A stretch of DNA of 64,000 bases. Source: JADHLK01 sp038131695 (GTDB lineage Bacteria; Pseudomonadota; Alphaproteobacteria; Puniceispirillales; Puniceispirillaceae). This document shows, in pieces, positions 8,794 to 18,607 of this stretch; the stretch's first letter is position 1; every line of letters starts with the position of its first letter. A model generated the notes under the pieces. It was not told where the DNA came from, searched no databases, and saw only the letters and a list, made by a program, of their open reading frames with translations. The DNA lies in NCBI GenBank assembly GCA_038131695.1, contig JAYPQA010000010.1:39059-103058 (forward strand), read 5' to 3'. A program made the translations under genes and the position numbers.

Positions 8794-11067
8794 CTAGACT
8801 TTTTCTGCCTTTTTCGGACGGCTGGCCGGTTTTGGCGGCTGGCAATCCAGCACCAGCTGATCATCCTTGACCGAGATTTTGACCTGCCCGCCTGCGGCCA
8901 GCTTGCCAAACAGCAATTCATCAGCCAGCGGCTTTTTGACATGTTCCTGAATCAGCCGGGCCAGCGGACGCGCCCCATAGGCCGCATCATAGCCGCGCGC
9001 AGCCAGCCAGTCACAGGCCGCCGCCTCCAGCTCAATCTCAACCTGCCGGTCTGCCAGCTGCATTTCCAGCTGCATGATGAATTTATCGACCACCTTGCGG
9101 ACAATCTCAGGCTGCAGCGGCGCAAAGGGCACAATCGCATCCAGCCGGTTGCGGAATTCCGGGGTAAAGGCCTTTTCAATGGCCTCTGAATCCGCATCTG
9201 TCTTGTTACCGCGGCCGAAGCCGATTGCCTGGCGCGACATTTCAGACGCTCCGGCATTGGTGGTCATGATCAGGATCACATTGCGGAAATCAACCGACTT
9301 GCCGTTGGAATCGGTCAGCCGGCCATGATCCATCACCTGCAGCAGCAGATTGAACAAATCCGGATGCGCCTTTTCAATCTCATCCAGCAACAGCACCGCG
9401 TGCGGGGTCTGGTCAATCGCATCTGTCAGCAGCCCGCCCTGATCAAAGCCGACATAGCCCGGCGGGGCCCCGATCAGGCGCGAGACCGTGTGCCGTTCCA
9501 TATATTCGGACATATCAAAGCGGATCAGCTTGATCCCCATCACCTCAGCCAGCTGGCGGGCAACTTCGGTCTTGCCCACCCCGGTGGGGCCGGAAAACAG
9601 ATAATTGCCGACCGGTTTTTCCGGCTCGCGCAGCCCGGCCCGCGACAGCTTAATCGCCGCCGAGAGTGCGTCAATAGCGCCGTCCTGGCCAAATACCATC
9701 CGTTTGAGATCGGTATCCAGGGCGGCCAGCACCGCCCGGTCATCCCGGTTCACATGCTTGGCCGGAATACGGGCCATTGTGGCGATGGTCGCCTCTACCT
9801 CTTTCTGGCCAATTTGGGATTTGCGCCGCGAGGGGGGCAGCAGGTTCTGGGCCGCCGCCGCCTCATCAATCACATCAATCGCCTTGTCCGGCAATTTGCG
9901 GTCATTGATATAGCGGGCCGACATTTCCACTGCCGTGCGCAGGGCCGCTTGCGTAAATTTCACCCCGTGATGCTGTTCATAGCGCGGCTTCAGCCCGGCC
10001 AGAATCTTGATCGTATCAGCAACAGACGGCTCAGCAACATCAATCTTTTGAAAGCGGCGGGACAGGGCCCGATCCTTTTCAAAATAGCTGCGATATTCTT
10101 TATAGGTGGTCGAGCCAATGCAGCGCAGCTGGCCATCCTGCAAAGCCGGTTTCAGCAGGTTGGAGGCATCCATCGCCCCGCCAGATGTGGCCCCGGCCCC
10201 GATAATGGTATGAATTTCATCAATGAACAAAATCGCCTGATCATCTCCGGCAACCTGTTTCATCACCGCTTTCAGCCGCTCTTCAAAATCGCCCCGATAG
10301 CGGGTGCCCGCCAGCAGCGCGCCCATATCCAGCGCATAGATAACCGCTGTTTTCAGCACATCCGGCACAGAGCCTTCGACAATCCGCAAGGCCAGCCCTT
10401 CGGCAATCGCCGTCTTGCCGACCCCCGGATCGCCAACATAGAGCGGGTTGTTCTTGGTGCGCCGGCACAGAACCTGAATGGTTCTGTCCACCTCGGCCTG
10501 GCGGCCTATCAGCGGATCAATGCGCCCATCAGCAGCCTTGGCGATCAGATCCGTGGCATATTGGCTGAGCGGATCAGACCCTTCCTGGGAGTCTGCTTCC
10601 TGATCAGCAGCCATATCCTCTGACGGGGCGGCCCCGTCCCCGTTGCCATGGCTGATGAAAGAGACCGCATCAAGGCGCGACATTTCCAGCGAATTGAGAA
10701 ACCAGACAGCGTGCGAATCCCGCTCCGAATAGAGGGCCACCAGCACATTGGCCCCGGTGGCCACGCCGCGGCCGGATTGCTGGGTATGGATGATGGCGCG
10801 CTGAACCACGCGGGAAAAGGCAGCGGTGGGCTGCACCTCCAGCTCCTCAGCTGAGGAAATGATAGCGGTCATTTCCTCATCAATATGTTCTTCCAGCATC
10901 TTGCGCAGGCGGCTGGTATCCAGCTGGCAGCCTTGCATCACCGCCAGCGCGTCCGGGTCTTCCAGCATCGCCAGCAGCAAATGTTCCAGCGTGGCAAATT
11001 CATGGGCGTGTTCACCAGCCAGTGACAGCGCCCGTCGCAGGGTTTCCTCAAGATCGCGTGACAACAT
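8794..11067 (-). CDS. clpA: ATP-dependent Clp protease ATP-binding subunit ClpA
   Basis: ClpA is the AAA+ unfoldase that feeds substrates, including N-degron proteins delivered by ClpS, into ClpP. The 757-residue protein starts with a Clp_N double repeat (residues 1-145), followed by two AAA+ modules with Walker A motifs GDPGVGKT (about 213-220) and GPTGVGKT (about 490-497). The arginine-finger and sensor regions look intact. A short acidic linker (about 150-165) lies between the N-domain and the first AAA+ module. The basic C-terminal tail ends in KKAEKV. clpS is immediately upstream with a 24-bp gap, the standard clpS-clpA operon. Confidence 0.97.
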   Translation of the reverse strand: MLSRDLEETLRRALSLAGEHAHEFATLEHLLLAMLEDPDALAVMQGCQLDTSRLRKMLEEHIDEEMTAIISSAEELEVQPTAAFSRVVQRAIIHTQQSGRGVATGANVLVALYSERDSHAVWFLNSLEMSRLDAVSFISHGNGDGAAPSEDMAADQEADSQEGSDPLSQYATDLIAKAADGRIDPLIGRQAEVDRTIQVLCRRTKNNPLYVGDPGVGKTAIAEGLALRIVEGSVPDVLKTAVIYALDMGALLAGTRYRGDFEERLKAVMKQVAGDDQAILFIDEIHTIIGAGATSGGAMDASNLLKPALQDGQLRCIGSTTYKEYRSYFEKDRALSRRFQKIDVAEPSVADTIKILAGLKPRYEQHHGVKFTQAALRTAVEMSARYINDRKLPDKAIDVIDEAAAAQNLLPPSRRKSQIGQKEVEATIATMARIPAKHVNRDDRAVLAALDTDLKRMVFGQDGAIDALSAAIKLSRAGLREPEKPVGNYLFSGPTGVGKTEVARQLAEVMGIKLIRFDMSEYMERHTVSRLIGAPPGYVGFDQGGLLTDAIDQTPHAVLLLDEIEKAHPDLFNLLLQVMDHGRLTDSNGKSVDFRNVILIMTTNAGASEMSRQAIGFGRGNKTDADSEAIEKAFTPEFRNRLDAIVPFAPLQPEIVRKVVDKFIMQLEMQLADRQVEIELEAAACDWLAARGYDAAYGARPLARLIQEHVKKPLADELLFGKLAAGGQVKISVKDDQLVLDCQPPKPASRPKKAEKV

Positions 11068-11091
11068 CAGATCGCTTCCTGTTCCTGTTCT

Positions 11092-11415
11092 TTATTCCTG
11101 TTCCAGCTGCAGCTGCAGCGGATGTTCATTCTGCCGGGCGAATTGGGTCACCTGATTGACCTTGGCCTCGGCAATTTCATAAGAATAGATGCCGCACACG
11201 CCGATACCGCGCTGATGCACATGCAGCATGATTTTCTGGGCCGCTTCTATGTCATGGCCAAAAAACCGCTGCAGAACCATCACCACAAATTCCATCGGGG
11301 TATAGTCATCATTCAGCATCAACACCCGGTAAAGTGTCGGCTTTTTGGTCTTTGGTTCCTTTTCCAGAACCAGGCCGCCATCCGGGCTGCCTGTCTGGTT
11401 CTGCTTGCTGCTCAT
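11092..11415 (-). CDS. clpS: ATP-dependent Clp protease adaptor ClpS
   Basis: ClpS binds N-terminal destabilising residues and hands the substrate to ClpA. The 107 residues include the core LYRVLMLNDDYTPMEFVV, with the invariant Asn-Asp-Asp-Tyr-Thr-Pro-Met, and the helix FFGHDIEAAQKIMLHVHQ, with the conserved His-rich helix lining the N-degron pocket. It is the first gene of the clpS-clpA operon. A 154-bp gap separates it from the divergent D,D-carboxypeptidase gene. With aat also in this window, both the writer and reader of the Leu/N-degron pathway are present. Confidence 0.97.
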   Translation of the reverse strand: MSSKQNQTGSPDGGLVLEKEPKTKKPTLYRVLMLNDDYTPMEFVVMVLQRFFGHDIEAAQKIMLHVHQRGIGVCGIYSYEIAEAKVNQVTQFARQNEHPLQLQLEQE

Positions 11416-11620
11416 GCACGCATCCTGTTTGTCTGGCCTGCTTTTGGCCCCGCCCCCAAATAATATAATATGGCAGGGCGCGGCCTCAAGGGAGAGGCGG
11501 TATGTTTTTCATAAAAATCAGTTTACCCAATTTCAGCCCTGCAAGCCAGCTTGACCTTGGCAGGGGGCTGTGATTCAATCCGCTCAAGGTCACAAACCCG
11601 GCCTTTGCCCGGATGCCCGG

Positions 11621-12883
11621 ATGGAGTGGATAAAAGCTATCGTGCTGTTTTTACCTGCCAGGAAATCAATTCCTCTGCCTGCCCTAGCCCTGCTTGTGCT
11701 GGCCGGGTGTTTCCTGATGCTGGCCAGCCATCGCGCCGCGGCCAATCCGCGCTATGCCTCAATCGTCATGGAAGAAGCCAGTGGCCGGGTGCTGTTTTCG
11801 CGCAGTGCAGACAAACAGCTCTATCCCGCCTCGCTGACCAAAATCATGACGCTTTACATGATGTTTGAGGCGCTGGAAAAGGGCCAGCTGACCAAAAAGA
11901 CACGCATGAAAGTCTCGCGGGTGGCGGCCTCGCGCTCGCCCTCCAAGCTCTATCTGAAGCCGGGTGAGACAATACAGGCCGAAGAAGCCATCTTGGCGCT
12001 GGTAACCAAATCGGCCAATGATGTTGCAACCGTGGTGGCAGAACATCTGGCCGGGGATGAGGCCAGCTTTGCCATACAGATGACCAAAAAGGCAAAACAG
12101 CTGGGAATGCGCCGGACGGTTTTCAAGAATGCCTCTGGCCTGCCCAACCGGGCGCAAAAAAGCACCGCCCGCGACATGGCCCGGCTGGGTATCGCCATCC
12201 GGCGGGATTTTCCGCAATATTTTGACTATTTCAAGCGTCGCAGCTGGCGCTGGCGCGGGCGTGTCTATGGCAATCACAACAAGCTTTTGAGCCGTTTTTC
12301 CGGAACCGATGGCATCAAGACCGGCTATACCGGGGCGTCCGGCTTCAATCTGGTTGCCACAGCTGAGCAAAATGGCGTGCGCCTGATCGGGGTGGTGTTT
12401 GGCGGGCGCAAGAGCAGCAGCCGAGACCAGCATATGATTTCCTTGCTGACCCGCCAGTTCAAGCGTGTCCAGCCGGTGCAGATTGCCAGCCTGCCTGCGG
12501 CCGGGCCGACCCCGCGCCCGCCGCTGCCAGCAGAGCTGGCCGGGGCAGGCCAGACCAGCACCCGCCTGCCAGCCCGGCAGCCAGCAGAGGCAGCCGCCAG
12601 CCCCGGCCCAGCTGATACCCCCTCCAGCTGGTCTATCCAGGTCGGCAGCTATGCCCGCCGGATCAATGCCCATAAGGCGGCGGTGGCGGCCCGGCGGGCG
12701 GTGCCAGCCATGCTGGAGATGGTGCCGGCCGATGTGCGGCTGGTTACCCGCGGGGCCTTGCCGCTCTGGCGGGTGCGCTTTGCCGGGCTGGAGGAAGATC
12801 AGGCGAGGGCCGTCTGTGCCCGGCTTTACCGGATGGGCAATGCCTGTTTTGCCCTGCCCGAAGCGCCCAGCCAGACAGGCTAG
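11621..12883 (+). CDS. D-alanyl-D-alanine carboxypeptidase with C-terminal SPOR domain
   Basis: A penicillin-binding protein (peptidase S11, DacA/DacF-like) that trims the terminal D-Ala from peptidoglycan stem peptides in the periplasm. It shows an N-terminal signal or anchor region, the catalytic SLTK tetrad (Ser about residue 71), SAN around 130 and KTGYTG around 230. A Pro/Ala-rich linker joins a C-terminal SPOR domain (about residues 325-410, beginning SWSIQVGSYA) that would target denuded glycan at the septum. I prefer ATG 11621; GTG 11570 would add 17 residues and lies only 2 bp after AGGGGG. An LAGC lipobox-like string occurs in the signal region, but the residues after Cys are too hydrophobic for a convincing lipoprotein. 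Confidence 0.9.
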   Translation: MEWIKAIVLFLPARKSIPLPALALLVLAGCFLMLASHRAAANPRYASIVMEEASGRVLFSRSADKQLYPASLTKIMTLYMMFEALEKGQLTKKTRMKVSRVAASRSPSKLYLKPGETIQAEEAILALVTKSANDVATVVAEHLAGDEASFAIQMTKKAKQLGMRRTVFKNASGLPNRAQKSTARDMARLGIAIRRDFPQYFDYFKRRSWRWRGRVYGNHNKLLSRFSGTDGIKTGYTGASGFNLVATAEQNGVRLIGVVFGGRKSSSRDQHMISLLTRQFKRVQPVQIASLPAAGPTPRPPLPAELAGAGQTSTRLPARQPAEAAASPGPADTPSSWSIQVGSYARRINAHKAAVAARRAVPAMLEMVPADVRLVTRGALPLWRVRFAGLEEDQARAVCARLYRMGNACFALPEAPSQTG

Positions 12884-12909
12884 CCCGGCGCCTTGCAGGG
12901 GCTGGCTTT

Positions 12910-15900
12910 TCAGTGAAAATCCCGGCTTTTGAGAGGTGGGCGCGCCGCCCCTTCTGCCGGTTGCAGCCGCCTGAGATAATGATCGCCATTATACAGGCTC
13001 TCGGCTATCAGATGCAGCACCCCGTCCTGTTTCTGGACCCGGCCGGTCACCCCCATAATATGCGCGCCCAGCAAGGCCTGGCGGTCGCGGGCTACCAGCT
13101 TTGGCCAGACAATCACATTCAGCGAACCGGCCTCATCCTCAAGCGTGACAAAGACGGTGCCCTTGGCCGTGCCGGGGCGCTGGCGGCCTGCAACCAGCCC
13201 GATCAGCCGCAGGCGCTGGCCATCCCGGGCCTGACAGGCGGCAGAGCAAAGCTGCCAGCGATCAGCCTCAACAAATTCGGCCAGCAACCGCATCGGATGC
13301 GCTTTTAAGGACAGGCTGGTCGCCTGATAATCCAGCATCACCGCCTCGCCCGGCTGGGTGGCAGGCAGCCCGGCCTCGGCCTGCGGCGGATAAAGGCTGG
13401 CATGGCGGCGTTCGGCATGGGCAAAAAGCGGCAAATCATGGCTTTTCTGGCGGCGCAGGCGGCGCAATTCCCACAAGGCGGTGCGCCTGTCCAGCCCCAG
13501 TGAGCCAAAGCCATCCGCCCGCCCCAACGCTTCCAGCGCGCCAATGGATATATCCGCCCGCCGCAAAATATCCGCCAGACTCTCATAGCCCTGTGCGCCG
13601 CGGCTGGCTGCAATGCGGCCCGCCTCTCCGGCAGACAGGCCCTTGACCTGGCGAAAGCCAAGCCGCAAGGCATGGCGGGCATGGTCTGTCGGCTCCAGCG
13701 TGCAATCCTGAAAAGAATGGCTGACATCCACAGGCCGCACCTCTATGCCGGCGCGTTTTGCCTCTGCCACCAGCTGGGCGGGGCCGTAAAACCCCATCGG
13801 CTGGGCATTCAGCAAGGCACAGATAAACACATCCGGGTAATGGCGTTTCACATAGGCCGATATATAGACCAGCAGCGCAAAGCTGGCGGCGTGGGATTCC
13901 GGAAAACCATAAGTGCCAAACCCCTCTATCTGGCGAAAACAGCGGCTGGCAAAATCGCGGTCATAGCCGCGCTCTACCATCCCTTCAATCATCCGGTCAT
14001 GGAATTCGTGGATGCGGCCATCCTTGCGAAAGCTGGCCATCGCGCGGCGCAGCTGGTCGGCTTCTGAGCCGGTAAAGCCTGCCCCGACAATCGCGATACG
14101 CATTGCCTGTTCCTGAAACAGCGGCACGCCCAGCGTGCGCTCCAGCACCCCGCGCAGGGCCTCGGACGGATAGTCCACCCGCTCCAGACCGGCGCGCCGC
14201 CGCAGGTAGGGATGCACCATATCCCCCTGAATGGGGCCGGGCCGGACAATCGCCACCTGCACCACCAGATCATGAAAACAGCGCGGCTGCAAGCGCGGCA
14301 GCATCGCCATCTGGGCGCGCGATTCCACCTGAAACACGCCGACGGATTCCGCCCGGCAGAGCATATCATAAACCGTCCTGTCTTCAGGCGGCACGCTGGC
14401 CAGCCCCAGCGCAAGATGATAATGGCGGGCCAGCAGATCAAAACAGCGGCGCAAACAGCTGAGCATACCAAGGGCCAGCACATCCACCTTGAGCAGGCCC
14501 AGCGCATCCAGATCATCCTTGTCCCATTCAATGATCGAGCGCCCATCCATCGCAGCCGGGCGGATCACGCACAGCTGATCCAGCCGGTCGCGGGCAATCA
14601 CAAACCCGCCGGAATGTTGCGAGAGATGGCGCGGAAAACCCTTTAGCTGGCGCACCAGCTTCAGCAAATTCTGCAAGGCCGGATCGCTGGTATCCAGACC
14701 GGCGGCGGCCAGAATCAAATTATCTGACTCGCCCTTTTCCCGCCCCCAGACCTGGGCAGACAGGGCCTGCTGGACATCGCGGCTGAGGCCAAAAGCCTTG
14801 GCCAGCTCCACCAGCGCGCTGCGGCTGCGATAGGTGATCACGGCAGCTGCCAGCCCGGCGCGGTGGCGGCCATATTTGCCGTAAATATACTGGATTACCT
14901 CTTCGCGCCGCTCATGTTCAAAATCCACATCAATATCCGGCGGCTCGCCGCGGGCCTCGCTGACAAACCGTTCAAACAAGGGCTCAAAGCGCGCCGGATC
15001 AACCGCCGTAATGCCAAGGCAATAACAGATGGCCGAATTGGCAGCCGAGCCGCGCCCCTGACATAATATGCGGCGCGAGCGGGCAAAGCGCACAATATCA
15101 AAAACTGTCAGGAAATACGGGGCAAACTGCAATTTTGCGATCAGCGCCAGCTCTTTTTCTATATAGGCTGCAACCCGCGGCGGCAGACCATCGGGCCAGC
15201 GCTGGCGCGCCCCTTGCCAGACCTGCCATTCCAGCTCTTCTTGCGGGCTGCGCCCGCCGCTGGTGATCTCTTCTGGATAGTGATAGCGAATCTCATCCAG
15301 CTGAAAGTGGCACCTGTCTGCCAGCGCATCTGCCGCCTGCAAAGCCTCTGGCCAGCCCTGCCAGCGGCGCGCCATTTCAGCTGGCGATAGCAGCGCCCTC
15401 TCGGCATTGCGGGACAAGGCCAGCCCGGCCTCCTCCAGCTGCACCCCCTGGCGGATACAGCTGAGCGCATCGGCCAGCGGGCGGCGGGCGGGCTGGTGAT
15501 AAAGCGCCCCGGCCAGCGCCACAAAGGGCACTGACAGGCGGTGGGAAAAATCAGCCAGCCGCGCCAGCCTTGCCTCATCACAGCCGTCGCGTAACAGACA
15601 GGCCCCGATATGCAGCGGGGCTTCGGTCAAGCCGGCCAGACGGCTGGCCAGATCAAAAAAGCCGGTATCCGGGTCGGGCGGGCTGTGCAGAATCAGCTGC
15701 GTATCTGCTGCCAGCCGGGCGAAATCCCCCGGCATCGCCAGGGCCGGTTTGCTGCCCCGGCCGGGCTGCGCCATATTCAGGGTTGATAAAAGCCGGCACA
15801 GGGACTGCCAGCCTGTCAGGCTGGTGACATAAACCGCCAGATGCAGCGGCGGCAGATCCGGGCTGGCCTGCACCGGAATCAGGGCCCCGCAAATCAGGCT

Positions 15901-16098
15901 GATCTGTTCTGTGCGGCTGGCCTGCCAGGCGCGCACCAGCCCGCCGCAGCTGCCCAGATCAGCAAGCGCTATCTGTTGCCAGCCAAGGCGCGCTGCCTCG
16001 CCCACCATCTCATGCGGATGGCTGGCCCCGCGCAGAAAGCTGAAATTGGTAATGCAGCCGAGCGCGGCGCGCGGCAGATAGTCTGGCTGGCCGGTCAT
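12910..16098 (-). CDS. dnaE2: Error-prone DNA polymerase III alpha subunit DnaE2 (ImuC)
   Basis: DnaE2/ImuC is the C-family polymerase that carries out translesion synthesis in the SOS mutasome with ImuA and ImuB. The 1062 residues are typical of DnaE2 and shorter than replicative DnaE. It begins with a PHP domain (FSFLRGASHPHEMV near residue 17), followed by the catalytic palm with PPDIDVDFEHERREEVIQY around 390, and an OB-fold segment near the C-terminus (RLIGLVAGRQRPGTAKGTV). The replicative beta-binding and tau-binding C-terminal extension is absent, as expected. The start overlaps the imuB stop by 4 bp. Confidence 0.96.
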   Translation of the reverse strand: MTGQPDYLPRAALGCITNFSFLRGASHPHEMVGEAARLGWQQIALADLGSCGGLVRAWQASRTEQISLICGALIPVQASPDLPPLHLAVYVTSLTGWQSLCRLLSTLNMAQPGRGSKPALAMPGDFARLAADTQLILHSPPDPDTGFFDLASRLAGLTEAPLHIGACLLRDGCDEARLARLADFSHRLSVPFVALAGALYHQPARRPLADALSCIRQGVQLEEAGLALSRNAERALLSPAEMARRWQGWPEALQAADALADRCHFQLDEIRYHYPEEITSGGRSPQEELEWQVWQGARQRWPDGLPPRVAAYIEKELALIAKLQFAPYFLTVFDIVRFARSRRILCQGRGSAANSAICYCLGITAVDPARFEPLFERFVSEARGEPPDIDVDFEHERREEVIQYIYGKYGRHRAGLAAAVITYRSRSALVELAKAFGLSRDVQQALSAQVWGREKGESDNLILAAAGLDTSDPALQNLLKLVRQLKGFPRHLSQHSGGFVIARDRLDQLCVIRPAAMDGRSIIEWDKDDLDALGLLKVDVLALGMLSCLRRCFDLLARHYHLALGLASVPPEDRTVYDMLCRAESVGVFQVESRAQMAMLPRLQPRCFHDLVVQVAIVRPGPIQGDMVHPYLRRRAGLERVDYPSEALRGVLERTLGVPLFQEQAMRIAIVGAGFTGSEADQLRRAMASFRKDGRIHEFHDRMIEGMVERGYDRDFASRCFRQIEGFGTYGFPESHAASFALLVYISAYVKRHYPDVFICALLNAQPMGFYGPAQLVAEAKRAGIEVRPVDVSHSFQDCTLEPTDHARHALRLGFRQVKGLSAGEAGRIAASRGAQGYESLADILRRADISIGALEALGRADGFGSLGLDRRTALWELRRLRRQKSHDLPLFAHAERRHASLYPPQAEAGLPATQPGEAVMLDYQATSLSLKAHPMRLLAEFVEADRWQLCSAACQARDGQRLRLIGLVAGRQRPGTAKGTVFVTLEDEAGSLNVIVWPKLVARDRQALLGAHIMGVTGRVQKQDGVLHLIAESLYNGDHYLRRLQPAEGAARPPLKSRDFH

Positions 16099-17717
16099 GC
16101 AAAAAACCCATGCAGGAACCAGTCAGCCTGCTCACCGCGTTCCGGCAGCCCGTGCCGCCCGACCCAGAGACGCGCACCATTTTCTGTCTCCAGCCGGTAA
16201 TAATCCGTGCTGCGGCAGGCAGGCTGGCCGGTTTGCCACCAGGGCGGGCCAATGCGTTCTGGCCCGCTGGCCCGCTGCACCACCCAATTCTGGCCCCGCC
16301 AGCGCAACAGGCGCGGGGCATGATCCGGCAACAGGGCCGTTGCCTCAAGCGGTTCCGGCGGGCTGAGCAGGCGCAGCGGACGCGGGGCCGACAGGCTATC
16401 CGGCCCCGGCAAGATCCAATGCGGGGGCTGATCCAGACTGGCAGCAGGCAGGCTTTGCTGGGCCTTGTCCGGTTGCCATTGCCGGACCGGCTGCAGGCGG
16501 CGCACCTTCGCACTGCCCAGCCGGGCGCTGAGATGGTCAACCAGATCATCCAGCAGGCTGGCCGCGGCAGGCCGCCTGTCCAGCTGCAGATTTTCCGGCA
16601 AGCCAAAAGACAGCCGCCCGGCCCGCGCCCAGCCATATTCAATCCCGAACCCGGCATCAATATGACAGGCCAAATCAGCGGTCAGCCGCGCCAGCAAGCT
16701 GGCCGCACGGGTCGGGCGGGACAGGGCAAAATGCTGGCTGCCGCGCTGGCCATCCACACGCTGCCAGCCAATTTCCAGCAGCCGGCATTGCAGCTGGCGG
16801 CGCGCCATCAAGTCAGCCATATCAGCGATTAAATCTGTTACCATCCGGGCCAGCGCCTCCGGCCCGGAAATCGGCTCTGCCCAGCTGCGGCTGACCAGGG
16901 CTGGCTGTTCAACCGGCAGCGGCTGCAACCTTTCATCGCGCTCACCCAATAGCTGATCGCGCCGCCAGACCAGCTGCGGGCCAAACCGCACTGTCAGGCT
17001 GGCCCGCTTCTGGCCAAACAGAGAGCCAATAGTATGCAAGCCTGCCTGTGCCAGACCGGCCCCTATATCCGCATCCAGCCGCAGGGCCGCCACCGGCAAG
17101 GGTGACAGGGCCGCGAGCAAGGCCCGCCGCCTGCCAAAAACAGAACCGGACTCTGCTCCACACAGGCAGAGCGGCTGGCCCGGCCGCGCCGCATGGCAGG
17201 CCAGCGCAAAAGCCGCCCCATAGCTGGGGGCCATCGCAATATGGGCCGTCAGGCCAGCTGCCGCCAGACGGCTGTCCAAATCGGCCAGCAACGCCTCCGG
17301 CCCGCCTTGCAAATGGCTGGCCCCGCCTGCCTCAATCCAGAACAGGCTGGCCGCCGGATCACAGCCTGCCAGCGGGCTGTAGCGCCAGGCCCAGCGGGCC
17401 AGCCTGTCCAGCAAACCAGCCAAAGCTGCCGGATCAAACGGGGCAAAAACCGCCTCTGGCAGCAGCGCGCGCGCATCCGCCAGCCGCATCCCAACCGACA
17501 GGCCAGCTGCGCCTGCTGCGCTGGATACACAGGCCAGAATCTGGCGATTTTGCTGTAACTGCCAGAGAGCCGCAGGCCCCTTATCCGGCCAGCCTGCCGC
17601 CCGGCCAGCCTGCTGCACGGCCAATTCCGGCAAATGCACACAGACCATCTGCCGGTCCGCCCGCCGCCCGGTTATCAGGGCCTGGCTGTCTTCTGAGGTG
17701 CTGTCCATGCTGGCCAA
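16095..17717 (-). CDS. imuB: Y-family polymerase-like protein ImuB
   Basis: ImuB is a catalytically inactive Y-family polymerase homologue that acts as the hub of the ImuA-ImuB-DnaE2 mutasome and carries the beta-clamp contact. The 540-residue protein opens with MVCVHLPELAVQQAG-like sequence in place of the catalytic DVDAF of active polymerases, followed by the palm/finger segments and a little-finger-like C-terminal half. It sits between imuA (1-bp spacing) and dnaE2 (4-bp overlap). The first ~20 residues (to about RRADRQM) may be an over-extended start. Function is inferred from family and synteny. Confidence 0.93.
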   Translation of the reverse strand: MASMDSTSEDSQALITGRRADRQMVCVHLPELAVQQAGRAAGWPDKGPAALWQLQQNRQILACVSSAAGAAGLSVGMRLADARALLPEAVFAPFDPAALAGLLDRLARWAWRYSPLAGCDPAASLFWIEAGGASHLQGGPEALLADLDSRLAAAGLTAHIAMAPSYGAAFALACHAARPGQPLCLCGAESGSVFGRRRALLAALSPLPVAALRLDADIGAGLAQAGLHTIGSLFGQKRASLTVRFGPQLVWRRDQLLGERDERLQPLPVEQPALVSRSWAEPISGPEALARMVTDLIADMADLMARRQLQCRLLEIGWQRVDGQRGSQHFALSRPTRAASLLARLTADLACHIDAGFGIEYGWARAGRLSFGLPENLQLDRRPAAASLLDDLVDHLSARLGSAKVRRLQPVRQWQPDKAQQSLPAASLDQPPHWILPGPDSLSAPRPLRLLSPPEPLEATALLPDHAPRLLRWRGQNWVVQRASGPERIGPPWWQTGQPACRSTDYYRLETENGARLWVGRHGLPERGEQADWFLHGFFA

Positions 17718-18467
17718 TCATGCTGCGTGCCGGCCGGCGCGCAGTTTCCGGCCCGGCCTGGCCAGCTTTTGCGGGCTGGCCGGTTTTATCTCTGTGAAGC
17801 GATGGCTGTGCGGCTGCCAGCTGAGCAGTCCGGACCAGGGCCGCCCGCCGCGGATATGCTGCAATGCAACCGACCAGCCAGGCTGCCAGCCGGGTTCGGC
17901 CAAATGCGCCGGGGCCAAATGCCAGCCTGTTTCAAAACCGGCGGGGGACGCGCTGACAGCTGTTACAAAGGCCGTTGTGCCACCCTGCTCAGCTGCCAGC
18001 TGCAGACGGCGGGCGGCCTTTTGCCACATGTCTGGCCGGCTGGCCAGCATCCCGTAATCCGCGATCACCGCCCCCACCCCGCGGCAGGCCAGCGCCTCTT
18101 CAGCAGCGGCCATGCCCCGCAGCGGATGACTCTCACAAACCAGCACCAGCCGGGCGGGATCAAACCCCAGCTGCGCCAGCCCGGGCCCGTAAAGCTGGCC
18201 AGCCAGCCCGCGCGGCGCCCCGCAGCAAACGACCGGAGCCTGCGAATTGGCCCCGGCCAACAAACGGCCCAGCACCGCCAGCAAAAACCCGGCCACCGCC
18301 CCATCCAGCAAACTGCCGGTCACAAGATGCGCCCGCCCCCTGGCCAAGCCGCCGCCCAAAGCCTGATCCAGCCCGTCCACAGCAAAGGCCATGCGCCCGG
18401 CCGCAGGCTGATCAAAGGGTAATAAAATCTGTTTTTTCAGGGCGTTGAACGCTGCCTTCCTGTCCAT
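17718..18467 (-). CDS. imuA: RecA-like mutasome protein ImuA
   Basis: ImuA is a RecA-fold protein (SulA/ImuA family) needed for damage-induced mutagenesis with ImuB and DnaE2. The 249-residue form starts at ATG 18467, chosen because AGGAGAG lies 6 bp upstream; an open frame extends 28 codons further but would overlap the LexA site. Recognisable features are the N-terminal LKKQILLPFDQ, the GLDQALGGGLARGRAHLV segment at the position of a RecA-type Walker A (a canonical GKT/S is missing, as is common), and the core beta-sheet VLVCESHPLRG. It is the first gene of the mutasome operon. Confidence 0.92.
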   Translation of the reverse strand: MDRKAAFNALKKQILLPFDQPAAGRMAFAVDGLDQALGGGLARGRAHLVTGSLLDGAVAGFLLAVLGRLLAGANSQAPVVCCGAPRGLAGQLYGPGLAQLGFDPARLVLVCESHPLRGMAAAEEALACRGVGAVIADYGMLASRPDMWQKAARRLQLAAEQGGTTAFVTAVSASPAGFETGWHLAPAHLAEPGWQPGWSVALQHIRGGRPWSGLLSWQPHSHRFTEIKPASPQKLARPGRKLRAGRHAA

Positions 18468-18502
18468 CCGGGCCTCTCCTGATGGGGGGTTATCTTTATT
18501 TT

Positions 18503-18517
18503 GTTCTTGTTTTGTTC
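18503..18517 (-). promoter_or_regulatory. LexA operator of the imuA-imuB-dnaE2 operon
   Basis: GTTC-N7-GTTC is present without mismatch (GTTC at 18503-18506 and 18514-18517), the exact alphaproteobacterial LexA box, 36 bp upstream of the imuA start codon. On the transcribed strand it reads GAAC-N7-GAAC. It predicts DNA-damage induction of the whole operon. Confidence 0.9.
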
Positions 18518-18607
18518 TAAAATCCTGCCCTGATTCGGGGCGGGCTGTCAAGCGCTCTGCCAGAGTCTTTTGGAATCAGGCCACAGGGGAATCAGGCCAA
18601 AGGGGCG

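Noticed and set aside
9325..10623. 432-codon open frame on the plus strand
   Set aside because: It is antisense to clpA, which has full family similarity; high GC and biased third positions create long mirror frames throughout the window.
11570..11620. GTG 11570 as start of the D,D-carboxypeptidase
   Set aside because: The purine-rich site is only 2 bp from it and the extra 17 residues would precede the signal region; ATG 11621 is more likely.
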